From the NCBI GenBank assembly GCA_030602675.1, contig JAUVZH010000159.1, positions 1 through 6,445 of the forward strand: DNA of 6,445 bases, written 5' to 3'. The notes under the pieces were generated by a model. The model did not search any database and was not told the DNA's origin. It saw nothing but the letters and a program-made list of their open reading frames with translations. This document shows, in pieces, positions 1-5,789 of this stretch. The stretch comes from Candidatus Heimdallarchaeota archaeon (GTDB lineage: Archaea > Asgardarchaeota > Heimdallarchaeia > JABLTI01). A program made the translations under genes and the position numbers. Position 1 is the first letter of the stretch. Each line of letters opens with the position of its first letter.

Positions 1-233
1 GGATCTGTTCCTAGTTGTTTCATCTTTTCAATAATATCATCAGGAAAATCATCAGCGGTAACGTAAATGCCATTATTTTTTTCGGTAAAACCATCAAGCA
101 TGTACTGCAACGCAAATGCTTCTTTTCCTGCACCTGGTGGACCTAATATAAGATAGATTTGTGCATCTGTTTGTCCAACTAGATCCTTCAAATGAACGAT
201 ATTGTTACTTACTGACAACTTTAATTCCTTCAT
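1..233 (-). CDS. KaiC/RAD55-like RecA-fold ATPase, N-terminal fragment (runs off left edge)
   Basis: Only the first 77 codons and two bases are present; the gene continues beyond position 1. The ATG at 233-231 follows the upstream gene's stop by 15 bp, and an in-frame GTG further up runs straight into a stop, so this start is well fixed. Seen: a hydrophobic strand (residues 26-30) leading into a P-loop GPPGAGKE (residues 31-38), then FALQYMLDGF and GIYVTADDFPDDIIEKMKQLG. This spacing matches the Walker A to second-strand region of the KaiC/RadA/RAD55-like family, where the usual text is GKT/S...FALQFL..G...G.YVT..E.P..I...M...G. Two oddities: the Walker A Thr/Ser is Glu (E38), and the KaiC lead-in (TGI.GLDELLGGG) is missing, leaving a short N-terminus. 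Walker B and catalytic residues lie outside the window, so activity cannot be judged. Likely a cytosolic ATP-binding regulatory protein co-transcribed with the nucleotidyltransferase. Confidence 0.8.
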   Translation of the reverse strand, partial: MKELKLSVSNNIVHLKDLVGQTDAQIYLILGPPGAGKEAFALQYMLDGFTEKNNGIYVTADDFPDDIIEKMKQLGTD

Positions 234-248
234 TAATTATTAATTCAC

Positions 249-1019
249 TTATTTGATGTTTTTAAGCATATACTCAAAGATTGCCCAACTAAAATCATAA
301 CATCTTTCCGCAAAGTCTGTTACATTGTCGATTTTTGCTCCCAATCTGAAATCTCGAGCATCTATAACTACTTTGGGGTCAACACTAATTTTTACTTTCT
401 CAGCAAATAGCTCTGGAACATTATATCTATTGAAGTTCTTTTCACCCATGAATAATAATAATGCTTGAGCACAACCTATAACTGCTTCACTTCCGTAAAA
501 TGCTAATTCATCTTGTGCATCAGCTGGAGCGTTTAGGAAACCATCACGCATGATAAAGATATTATCAAGGCATATTTGAGTGGCTCCTTTCTTGATTTTG
601 CTTTGATTCACTTTTAATTTATCAAATGGATTTTCTTTGCCGATTTTTAGTTCTCCTTGTTGACCTGTTGATATATGAACCCAATTAACAATACTTGATG
701 TATTGATATTTTCTTCATTTAAATCCTCTTCGAAGAAGACCATTAGATCAATTATAGATGAATACTGTGGATCATTTTCAAATTCTGCTTTTACCTTCCC
801 GATTTTTTGTAGTATTTCTACTTGTTTATCTCGATCTTTTTTAATTACTAAGTAGAAATCACAATCGGAATCCCCCTTAACATAATTTTTACGTGCAACA
901 CTGCCAACGAGCAAAAAAGCAGTAATTTCATTTCCTACTTCCTTCTTTAGTTTAGCAGTTAGTTTTAGTATTAGGACATCATATTCGTCTGGCATTTTCC
1001 TTTTTGTTGGTGTGCTCAC
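249..1019 (-). CDS. Pol beta-superfamily nucleotidyltransferase with C-terminal helical domain
   Basis: A 256-residue protein. Seen: the nucleotidyltransferase signature, with G39-S40 (LLVGSVARKNY), the metal-binding pair in GDSDCDF (D52, D54) and a likely third carboxylate D91 in SIIDLMVFF. The core fold therefore looks catalytically complete. The second half (about 145-256) is helical: a segment around 173-205 (FYGSEAVIGCAQALLLFMGEKN) resembles the helical tail of kanamycin-nucleotidyltransferase/DUF4037-like or HEPN-like partners, but I see no Rx4-6H HEPN motif. From family knowledge it should transfer a nucleoside monophosphate from NTP to a small molecule, protein or RNA; the substrate cannot be read from sequence. 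The start is GTG at 1019-1017, chosen because GGAGG sits 10 nt upstream; the first ATG (codon 9) has no such site. It lies 88 bp after the winged-helix gene and 15 bp before the KaiC-like gene, suggesting an operon with the latter. Confidence 0.85.
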   Translation of the reverse strand: MSTPTKRKMPDEYDVLILKLTAKLKKEVGNEITAFLLVGSVARKNYVKGDSDCDFYLVIKKDRDKQVEILQKIGKVKAEFENDPQYSSIIDLMVFFEEDLNEENINTSSIVNWVHISTGQQGELKIGKENPFDKLKVNQSKIKKGATQICLDNIFIMRDGFLNAPADAQDELAFYGSEAVIGCAQALLLFMGEKNFNRYNVPELFAEKVKISVDPKVVIDARDFRLGAKIDNVTDFAERCYDFSWAIFEYMLKNIK

Positions 1020-1029
1020 TTTCTTTTTT

Positions 1030-1034
1030 CCTCC
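1030..1034 (-). promoter_or_regulatory. Shine-Dalgarno GGAGG that fixes a GTG start
   Basis: On the minus strand GGAGG ends 10 nt before GTG at 1019-1017. The first ATG of the same frame is 24 nt further downstream, so this site decides for the GTG start of the nucleotidyltransferase. Confidence 0.75.
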
Positions 1035-1107
1035 AATCGTTCCAATTTTTTTTAATTATTACGTTCTTCTATCACATTAATATCTTCTAAATAAAAACTT
1101 TCTTTTT

Positions 1108-1944
1108 TCAGTCTTTTTTAGTTAAATCTTCAATCTCGAGTTTTTTCTCTTCCTCAGGTATTCGTTCAACAATCTTTTCTCTCTGTATGTTTTCTTTAAT
1201 TATACAAGTTTTTTGTCCCAAGTTAAGTTGAACATCGATATCATCAATATTATACAGCTTTAGTAAAATATTGTAAACTTGCTCATCTGTTATTCCATAC
1301 TCTTCAGCTATTTCATTGAATGTTATTTCAACAACTTTCTTCATTTCAAGTTCTTCAATCATTTCCTTAATTGATTCTTCTAACATATCAATTGGGAGAA
1401 ATGTATGCGAGGATTTTATGTAATAACCTTCAACTTTTCCATCTGCAATTAAAGACATGAGTAGATCTTTAGTCACAGATCGTTTAAGCTCCAATTCAAC
1501 AGCAACTTCATGAATATCAACTTCAACACTAAGATTTACTTGTTGAAAAAGTAAATCTAAGGCTGTTTTTCGGGTAATCATCTTACCATCTTTTCTGGAA
1601 AGTGTGTTGATTCTATTACTTGCTATGAGTTTAACAACATCTGCATTCCAATTATTTTCTTGGGCAATTTTATCTAAATCACAAATACCTTTTGCTTTAA
1701 TTAATCTCACAACATCTTTGACTTCAGAAGAATTAAGAGAAATATAAACTCCTTCTGGAATTATTACTGAACCAGTAACTTCATTGTTGTTGATCATTTT
1801 ACTGATTCGATGTGTAAGGTACCTTCTTGCACTTTCTTCAAAAGGATCACCTAAATCTAAGTATTCAACATCTTTTATTGCTTTTAGGATATCCTTTTTC
1901 GGAATAGATTTCTTCTTCTTTTTGTCTTTTTTCTGAGAAGGCAA
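1108..1944 (-). CDS. Tandem winged-helix protein, function unknown (possibly UFL1/PCI-like)
   Basis: A 278-residue protein with a very basic start (KKDKKKKK, residues 5-12), an otherwise helical body and an acidic/basic charged tail (about 255-278). I read it as a string of winged-helix-like units: about 35-70 (ISKMINNNEVTGSVIIPEGVYIS, ending in a beta wing), 73-120, 127-185 (HTH about 143-168, then DGKVEGYYIKSSHTFLP as wing) and 188-250 (FNEIAEEYGITDEQVYNILLKL). The repeated 'I..mI..g.v.G.......yi' text supports internal duplication. No zinc ligands, transmembrane segments or catalytic motif are visible. It could be a nucleic-acid-binding transcription factor, or a protein-interaction scaffold of the PCI/UFL1/DDRGK1 type; the N-terminal layout loosely parallels eukaryotic UFL1, but that comes from memory and is weak. 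The start is TTG at 1944-1942 with GGAGTT 6 nt upstream; the first internal ATG is only codon 50. It is divergent from rpl12. Confidence 0.7.
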   Translation of the reverse strand: MPSQKKDKKKKKSIPKKDILKAIKDVEYLDLGDPFEESARRYLTHRISKMINNNEVTGSVIIPEGVYISLNSSEVKDVVRLIKAKGICDLDKIAQENNWNADVVKLIASNRINTLSRKDGKMITRKTALDLLFQQVNLSVEVDIHEVAVELELKRSVTKDLLMSLIADGKVEGYYIKSSHTFLPIDMLEESIKEMIEELEMKKVVEITFNEIAEEYGITDEQVYNILLKLYNIDDIDVQLNLGQKTCIIKENIQREKIVERIPEEEKKLEIEDLTKKD

Positions 1945-1950
1945 TATTTT

Positions 1951-1956
1951 AACTCC
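1951..1956 (-). promoter_or_regulatory. Shine-Dalgarno GGAGTT that fixes a TTG start
   Basis: Read on the minus strand, GGAGTT is followed by six bases (AAAATA) and then TTG at 1944-1942. No ATG or GTG in this frame is better placed, and the next ATG would remove the basic N-terminus and most of the first winged-helix unit. Confidence 0.65.
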
Positions 1957-2028
1957 AAATCGTGATTAGTTTATTTCTAAATGTAATCTTTATTCAAAAC
2001 ATTTCGTTTTTCTATCAACAAATAGCTA

Positions 2029-2036
2029 TTTATAAA
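2029..2036 (-). promoter_or_regulatory. Candidate TATA box for the winged-helix gene
   Basis: TTTATAAA, a good match to the archaeal TATA consensus, lies within the 245-bp divergent intergenic region (1945-2189). A start site about 25 bp downstream on the minus strand would fall near 2006 and give a leader of about 60 nt. It overlaps the 12-bp palindrome AAATAGCTATTT (2020-2031). Because the box is itself palindromic it could in principle also fire rightwards. Placement is inferred from spacing only. Confidence 0.45.
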
Positions 2037-2123
2037 TTCATCTGGAAGGATTGGATATTAAAATTTAAATTATACTGTTAAACGTAAGATTTTTAAAACA
2101 GACATTAACCATCAAATGATAGC

Positions 2124-2134
2124 TATAAAATATA
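2124..2134 (+). promoter_or_regulatory. Candidate TATA box for rpl12
   Basis: TATAAAATATA lies about 60 bp ahead of the rpl12 ATG. A start about 25 bp downstream (near 2155) would leave a leader of about 35 nt carrying the ribosome binding site GGAGAT (2176-2181, 8 nt before the ATG). It overlaps an ATAGCTAT palindrome (2119-2126) that also occurs beside the other TATA box of this divergent region. The stretch is very AT-rich, so other boxes (for example TTTTTAAAA near 2090) are possible. Confidence 0.4.
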
Positions 2135-2189
2135 TCTATAAAGAAAAATAGCAAAAAAATTGTTAAGAAAAAATTGGAGATAATAAAAA

Positions 2190-2495
2190 ATGGAATACCT
2201 TCATGCTTCATTAATTCTTCATTCCGCTGGAAAGAAAATAACAGAAAAAGCCGTTGGTGATATACTCACAGCTGCTGGTGTTACACCAGATAAGAACCGA
2301 ATCAAAGGTCTAGTTGCAGCACTTGCTGACGTTAAAATCGAAGAAGCTCTAAAGTCTGCTGCTGTTATGCCTACTGTTGCTGCTGCACCTGTTAAAGCTG
2401 CTGCACCTGCTAAAGCTGAAAAAGCAGCTCTTGCACCAGAACCAGAAGAGGAAGAAGAGGAAGAAGAATCAGGATTGAGTTCTCTCTTCGGTTGA
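2190..2495 (+). CDS. rpl12: Archaeal large-subunit ribosomal stalk protein L12 (P1 family)
   Basis: A 101-residue protein, the usual size of archaeal L12/P1. Seen in order: an N-terminal helical dimerisation and L10-binding domain (1-58, opening MEYLHASLILHSAGKKITE), an Ala/Pro/Lys hinge (59-83), a run of Glu (86-93) and the conserved tail SGLSSLFG (94-101). From family knowledge, L12 dimers bind the C-terminal helices of stalk protein L10 (P0), and the tail recruits and activates translational GTPases (aEF1A, aEF2, aIF5B). This is archaeal/eukaryotic P-type L12, not homologous in fold to bacterial L7/L12. The ATG has GGAGAT 8 nt upstream. Unusually, no L10, L1 or L11 gene precedes it: the upstream neighbour is divergent, and a terminator-like hairpin follows, so it appears to be a monocistronic unit. 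Base composition is richer in GC than nearby genes because of its Ala/Pro/Glu content. Confidence 0.95.
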   Translation: MEYLHASLILHSAGKKITEKAVGDILTAAGVTPDKNRIKGLVAALADVKIEEALKSAAVMPTVAAAPVKAAAPAKAEKAALAPEPEEEEEEEESGLSSLFG

Positions 2496-2524
2496 GCAAA
2501 CAAATTTTAGTAGTGAACTAAAAG

Positions 2525-2583
2525 GTCAATGTTCTCTTCAAGAACGTTGACAATTATTTATTTTCTTGATTTTATTATTTTTA
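2525..2583 (+). terminator. Hairpin plus T-rich tract after rpl12
   Basis: GTCAATGTTCT (2525-2535) pairs with AGAACGTTGAC (2541-2551) around a 5-nt loop, CTTCA. All eleven positions pair, one as G-U. A T-rich stretch follows at once (2552-2583, several runs of 4-5 T). It starts 29 bp after the rpl12 stop. Archaeal termination mainly needs oligo-T tracts, so the T-rich part fits, while the hairpin may help termination or protect the 3' end of an abundant mRNA. Confidence 0.7.
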
Positions 2584-2670
2584 CATTTGCTTTACATGAA
2601 ATCATATTCATATTTTTAACAAATAACAATCATTAAAAGGATGAATCTAATTCTGTTTAAAATTCCTTAT

Positions 2671-2677
2671 TATAAAA
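2671..2677 (+). promoter_or_regulatory. Candidate TATA box for the aminotransferase gene
   Basis: TATAAAA within TTATTATAAAATTA. A start about 25 bp downstream (near 2699) leaves a short leader of about 14 nt that would still contain GGTG (2703-2706), 6 nt before the ATG. The rest of the 217-bp gap 2496-2712 holds the rpl12 terminator and AT-rich sequence; I see no small gene in it. Confidence 0.45.
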
Positions 2678-2712
2678 TTACTAAGACATGATTAGTTCAT
2701 AGGGTGTTATAA

Positions 2713-3885
2713 ATGAACAACAAAAATGAATTATTATCGTCATGCGCAACAAGAGTTCCTTCAAGTGGAACAATGCGAATGGTCGTATTGGCAAAAGAAT
2801 TGGAAGCAAAAGGAAAGAAGATAATTCATCTTGGAATAGGAGAACCAAATTTCCACACTCCAAAAGAGATAATTGAAGCTGCTTATCAAGCAATGAATGA
2901 TGGAAAGACTGGGTATACAACATCTCGGGGTATTTTACCATTAAGGGAAAAAATCGCTGAAATACATACGAAAGACACCGGTGTAGAAATTAATCCCAAA
3001 GAAAATGTAATTTTAACACCAGGTGCAAAAGCATCCTTATTTGCTGCTATAGTTTCAATTCTCAATCCAAGTGATAATATGGTAGTTGTATCTCCTTATT
3101 GGCCAAGTTATGAAGGGATAGCCCAATTCATTGGTGCAACAACTAGGTCTGTTCAAGCTCATTATGATGATTTTGGATTTCCCTCTGAAACAATCAAAGA
3201 AGCTATTGATAAAAATACTAAAATTCTCTTAATAAACTCTCCAAGTAATCCTACAGGAGCTATCTATGATTTAGAGTCATTAAAATTCATTAGTGATATT
3301 TCAACAGATCATGATCTTTATATCATCACAGATGAAATCTACAAAAAGATTGTTTTTGAAGGCAAGTATCATCAATATCTATCCGTCTCGAAATCATTGG
3401 AAAGAACACTTGTAATTGATGGATTTAGTAAATCTCATGCTATGACTGGTTGGCGTATTGGATACACAATTGGTAACAAAGAGATAATTTCTGCAATGAA
3501 TAAAATACAGCAAAACGTCAGCACCTGTGTAAATACCCCTACACAATATGCAGCTCTAAAAGCAATTGAGCTTGAAGAGCCAACAAGGAAAATGGTTCAA
3601 GAATACAAACAAAGAAGAGATAAAGCAATTGAACTAATTGAGCAATGTGAGAATCTCTCTAGTAGAAAACCTGATGGAGCATTTTATTTATTCATAAAAT
3701 ATAATGCAAGTATAGAATCTGAAGATTTAGTTCTAAAAATCCTACAAGAAGCTGGAGTTGCTGTAACAGCAGGTTCTGTTTTTGGCGTGAATGAAAAATA
3801 CTTTAGACTTTCACTCGCAAGTGAAATGGAAGATATCTTAGAAGGATTAAAAAGAATCGACGATTTGATTACAAAAATAAAATAA
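2713..3885 (+). CDS. aspC: Class I PLP-dependent aminotransferase, aspartate aminotransferase (subgroup Ib-like)
   Basis: A 390-residue, full-length fold-type I enzyme. Visible landmarks: GIGEPNF (41-47, substrate-side loop), Y68 in TGYTT, PGAKASL (103-109, cofactor phosphate region), SPYWPSY (127-133, Trp stacking on the PLP ring), NSPSNPTG with N179, TDEIY with D207 and Y210, the Schiff-base lysine K240 in DGFSKSHAMTGWRIGY, R248, and the substrate alpha-carboxylate arginine R365 in YFRLSLA. All catalytic residues are present. The text closely follows the Thermus-type aspartate aminotransferase, including Lys after PGA (K106), which in that subgroup contacts the distal carboxylate of acidic substrates. 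This favours aspartate + 2-oxoglutarate to oxaloacetate + glutamate, though prephenate or broader amino-acid activity is possible. Expected in the cytosol. The ATG has GGTG 6 nt upstream. It appears monocistronic and converges on the next gene, leaving 17 bp between stops. Confidence 0.92.
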   Translation: MNNKNELLSSCATRVPSSGTMRMVVLAKELEAKGKKIIHLGIGEPNFHTPKEIIEAAYQAMNDGKTGYTTSRGILPLREKIAEIHTKDTGVEINPKENVILTPGAKASLFAAIVSILNPSDNMVVVSPYWPSYEGIAQFIGATTRSVQAHYDDFGFPSETIKEAIDKNTKILLINSPSNPTGAIYDLESLKFISDISTDHDLYIITDEIYKKIVFEGKYHQYLSVSKSLERTLVIDGFSKSHAMTGWRIGYTIGNKEIISAMNKIQQNVSTCVNTPTQYAALKAIELEEPTRKMVQEYKQRRDKAIELIEQCENLSSRKPDGAFYLFIKYNASIESEDLVLKILQEAGVAVTAGSVFGVNEKYFRLSLASEMEDILEGLKRIDDLITKIK

Positions 3886-3902
3886 TCAGTAAATGGAATA
3901 AT

Positions 3903-5549
3903 TTATTTGATGTCTCTTTTGATTATTTTCTCTTCAATTTCAATTCCTATAGCCATTTGAACAACAGAATCTATTCTTTTCTTCCCAGATTTTTCTACTG
4001 ATACTTGCATTCTTCTGAAATGTTTCAAAATCAGCTCTCTAGATTCTTCTCGAGAGATTTTCTTTCCATGACTATTAAAGATACCATAGATAATTGTCTC
4101 TCCTACTGAAACTTCGTCATTAACAATAACTAAGCAACGTTGATACATTGATTGTACCTGCGAATCAAGAATTCTTCGAGCTTTTCTAATATCTTGTGAT
4201 CTTAGACCTCTTCTTAAAGCAGCATCAATCATATTAATAATATCCTTTTCAGGAATACCAAGGTCTAGTTCAGTAGGTTCATCTGGAACGATTAGATCTT
4301 TTGGATCAGCTTTTATACTACCAACAATGTAGTTTAAGACAAATTGTATCAAATAATCTAAAATAACAGCTTCTTGCATTTCCATATCTGTTGGTTTTTT
4401 TCCTTTGATCTTAAATCTGCCAAGGGCCCGGTTTAATCTTAATTTATCGCTTTTGTAATATGTAGTAACATAATCGAAATGTTTTGGTATTTTATTTAGA
4501 AACTCTTGAGATAAATTACAATAATCTATTAGCATCGCTAGAATTTCTCTGCTAACATTTAATGGTTGATCAGAAATTCTCGCTTCTTTCCATGTTTCAA
4601 CTAAAATTTTCTCTGCTAGCCCTTTCTTAACTAATTTATCTTTATAATTTAAAGTCAGAAGGTTGTATTCCAATTTAGCTTGCGGGGTTGCTGTTGATAA
4701 TCCTAAAGCTGATTCTAATTGAAATCTCATGATTAACTTGCCCATGTCTTGTTGAGCTGTAAAATCACCTATTTTTTTCTCATATCTTTGAGAGAGTAAC
4801 CATAAGATAATATCTGCAAGACCTTTAGAAGTCATCTCTTCCAAAGGTTGGTTTAAATCTTCATATAGAATTTCTGCTTCTATTAAGGATCGAATAATCC
4901 AATTTGTTTGATCAGCATTTGCTAAAATCTCTCCAAGTACTTCTACTTGATCACTTAATTCTTTTTTAGCACCTTTCATTTGTTTAGGAATGTCTTTTGA
5001 ACCATCTAAATCAATTATACTTGTATAGATTCTACTGGCTGCTACATATTCATTGGAATCAGCATGTTCCTCTACCCATTTCTCAATAACTGGAATGATT
5101 TTATTTGCTGCAATGAATTGTCTTTCCATCATAATTTGAGTTGCTAATGTAATTAAATCTGAATCTTTCAATTTACTCAATTTAGAAATAAGCGATTGGA
5201 AATTCTTGATGTCATCAACAAGGTTTTTTGCCAAAGTTCCTCTAAGAAAAGCTATCCATTTTCCTTCAGCAATAGCAAAATTGTAAATATAAGTCTCTAC
5301 TGGAGGAATACTACTATTAGCCTCTTCCAATCTTTTCATTTCGTAATAGAGATCTGCCAAAATTAACTTAGGTTCAATATCCAAATCATTATTTAAAAGA
5401 TAAATTACTCCCGCAAACTCTTGTGGACAATCATGTTTAGCTGCAGTTTCAACCACTTTTTCTAAAGATATTTTATCAACTCGGGTCAAGAGATCAGCAA
5501 AATTCTCTCCTAATGGTATTCCTGCATTTTCCTGGTCTGAAAAGGACAT
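3903..5549 (-). CDS. Large soluble helical protein of unknown function
   Basis: I do not recognise this 548-residue protein. It is almost entirely predicted helical by eye, with no signal peptide, no membrane segment, no cysteine pairs and no nucleotide-binding loop. Regions: 15-180 and 195-330 look like successive amphipathic helices with Leu/Ile/Ala periodicity (for example 29-75, 113-160, 200-260), suggesting an alpha-solenoid or helical bundle. A Pro/Asp-rich linker (about 413-433, KADPKDLIVPDEPTELDLGI) separates a basic C-terminal part (434-548) with LRRGLRSQDIRKARRILDSQ (446-465), a segment DEVSVGETIIYGIFNSHGKKISREESRELILKHFRRM (478-514) and a charged end. That C-terminal part looks like a distinct compact domain. 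The ATG start is supported by GGAGG 12 nt upstream. Transcription is alone and divergent from the DedA gene. Codon usage matches its neighbours, so no sign of recent transfer. Confidence 0.75.
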   Translation of the reverse strand: MSFSDQENAGIPLGENFADLLTRVDKISLEKVVETAAKHDCPQEFAGVIYLLNNDLDIEPKLILADLYYEMKRLEEANSSIPPVETYIYNFAIAEGKWIAFLRGTLAKNLVDDIKNFQSLISKLSKLKDSDLITLATQIMMERQFIAANKIIPVIEKWVEEHADSNEYVAASRIYTSIIDLDGSKDIPKQMKGAKKELSDQVEVLGEILANADQTNWIIRSLIEAEILYEDLNQPLEEMTSKGLADIILWLLSQRYEKKIGDFTAQQDMGKLIMRFQLESALGLSTATPQAKLEYNLLTLNYKDKLVKKGLAEKILVETWKEARISDQPLNVSREILAMLIDYCNLSQEFLNKIPKHFDYVTTYYKSDKLRLNRALGRFKIKGKKPTDMEMQEAVILDYLIQFVLNYIVGSIKADPKDLIVPDEPTELDLGIPEKDIINMIDAALRRGLRSQDIRKARRILDSQVQSMYQRCLVIVNDEVSVGETIIYGIFNSHGKKISREESRELILKHFRRMQVSVEKSGKKRIDSVVQMAIGIEIEEKIIKRDIK

Positions 5550-5608
5550 TCTTGCGCTTTTCCTCCGATACTCTCCACTATAAGATTATCAGTTTATTAA
5601 GTTATCAA

Positions 5609-5626
5609 TTATGATATTTTATTTTA
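5609..5626 (-). promoter_or_regulatory. Weak candidate TATA region for the 548-residue protein gene
   Basis: Read on the minus strand, TAAAATAAAATATCATAA is the best TATA-like run upstream of the ATG at 5549. A start about 25 bp further would fall near 5594 and leave a leader of about 45 nt with GGAGG (5566-5562). The match is poor compared with other boxes in this window, and TTTAAAC near 5643-5637 is an alternative. Confidence 0.3.
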
Positions 5627-5672
5627 CGTGCCTTTTGTTTAAAAAGTGTCCGATAGAAGACAGTTAAATGAA

Positions 5673-5698
5673 ATCATAACGTGTTTTACATTTATGAT
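5673..5698. repeat. Inverted repeat ATCATAA-12nt-TTATGAT in the divergent promoter region
   Basis: ATCATAA (5673-5679) and TTATGAT (5692-5698) form a perfect 7-bp inverted repeat with centres 19 bp apart, about two helical turns. TTATGAT recurs at 5609-5615, there as part of TATCA-ATTA-TGATA. The repeats sit between the outward-facing genes and upstream of the candidate DedA TATA box, as an operator would, but the sequence is AT-rich and chance is a real alternative. Confidence 0.35.
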
Positions 5699-5725
5699 AA
5701 AAAGCTATATCACAATTACAAATAC

Positions 5726-5734
5726 TTATTATAT
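5726..5734 (+). promoter_or_regulatory. Candidate TATA box for the DedA-family gene
   Basis: TTATTATAT lies about 60 bp ahead of the TTG start at 5790. A start site about 25 bp downstream (near 5755) would give a leader of about 35 nt containing GGAGG. The choice rests on spacing and composition only. Confidence 0.35.
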
Positions 5735-5776
5735 CAAATGAGTTGTCATATTTTAGAAAGCATAAGAAATAAAACT

Positions 5777-5781
5777 GGAGG
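5777..5781 (+). promoter_or_regulatory. Shine-Dalgarno GGAGG that fixes a TTG start
   Basis: GGAGG is followed by 8 nt and then TTG at 5790-5792. The first ATG in this frame is codon 72, after the first membrane helix, so the TTG is strongly preferred. Confidence 0.75.
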
Positions 5782-5789
5782 AATATCTG

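Noticed and set aside
249..1019. Toxin-antitoxin reading (MNT-type nucleotidyltransferase with HEPN toxin)
   Set aside because: The nucleotidyltransferase is longer than typical MNT antitoxins, its helical tail lacks an Rx4-6H motif, and no small HEPN gene adjoins it.
1020..1107. Possible separate promoter in the 88-bp gap ahead of the nucleotidyltransferase
   Set aside because: Only a vague TTTTTATTTA run on the minus strand; too weak to call in this AT-rich sequence, so it is undecided whether the winged-helix gene is in the same operon.
2116..2151. Short plus-strand frame of 11 codons upstream of rpl12 (possible leader peptide)
   Set aside because: No ribosome binding site precedes it and it overlaps the likely TATA box, so it is probably not transcribed.
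2219..2503. Minus-strand 94-codon open frame opposite rpl12
   Set aside because: Its Ser/Ala-rich translation is the mirror of the GAA/GAG and GCT codons of rpl12, and it has no ribosome binding site of its own.
2681..2941. Minus-strand 86-codon open frame opposite the start of the aminotransferase
   Set aside because: It lies almost wholly antisense to a conserved enzyme and shows no recognisable domain, so it is a chance frame.
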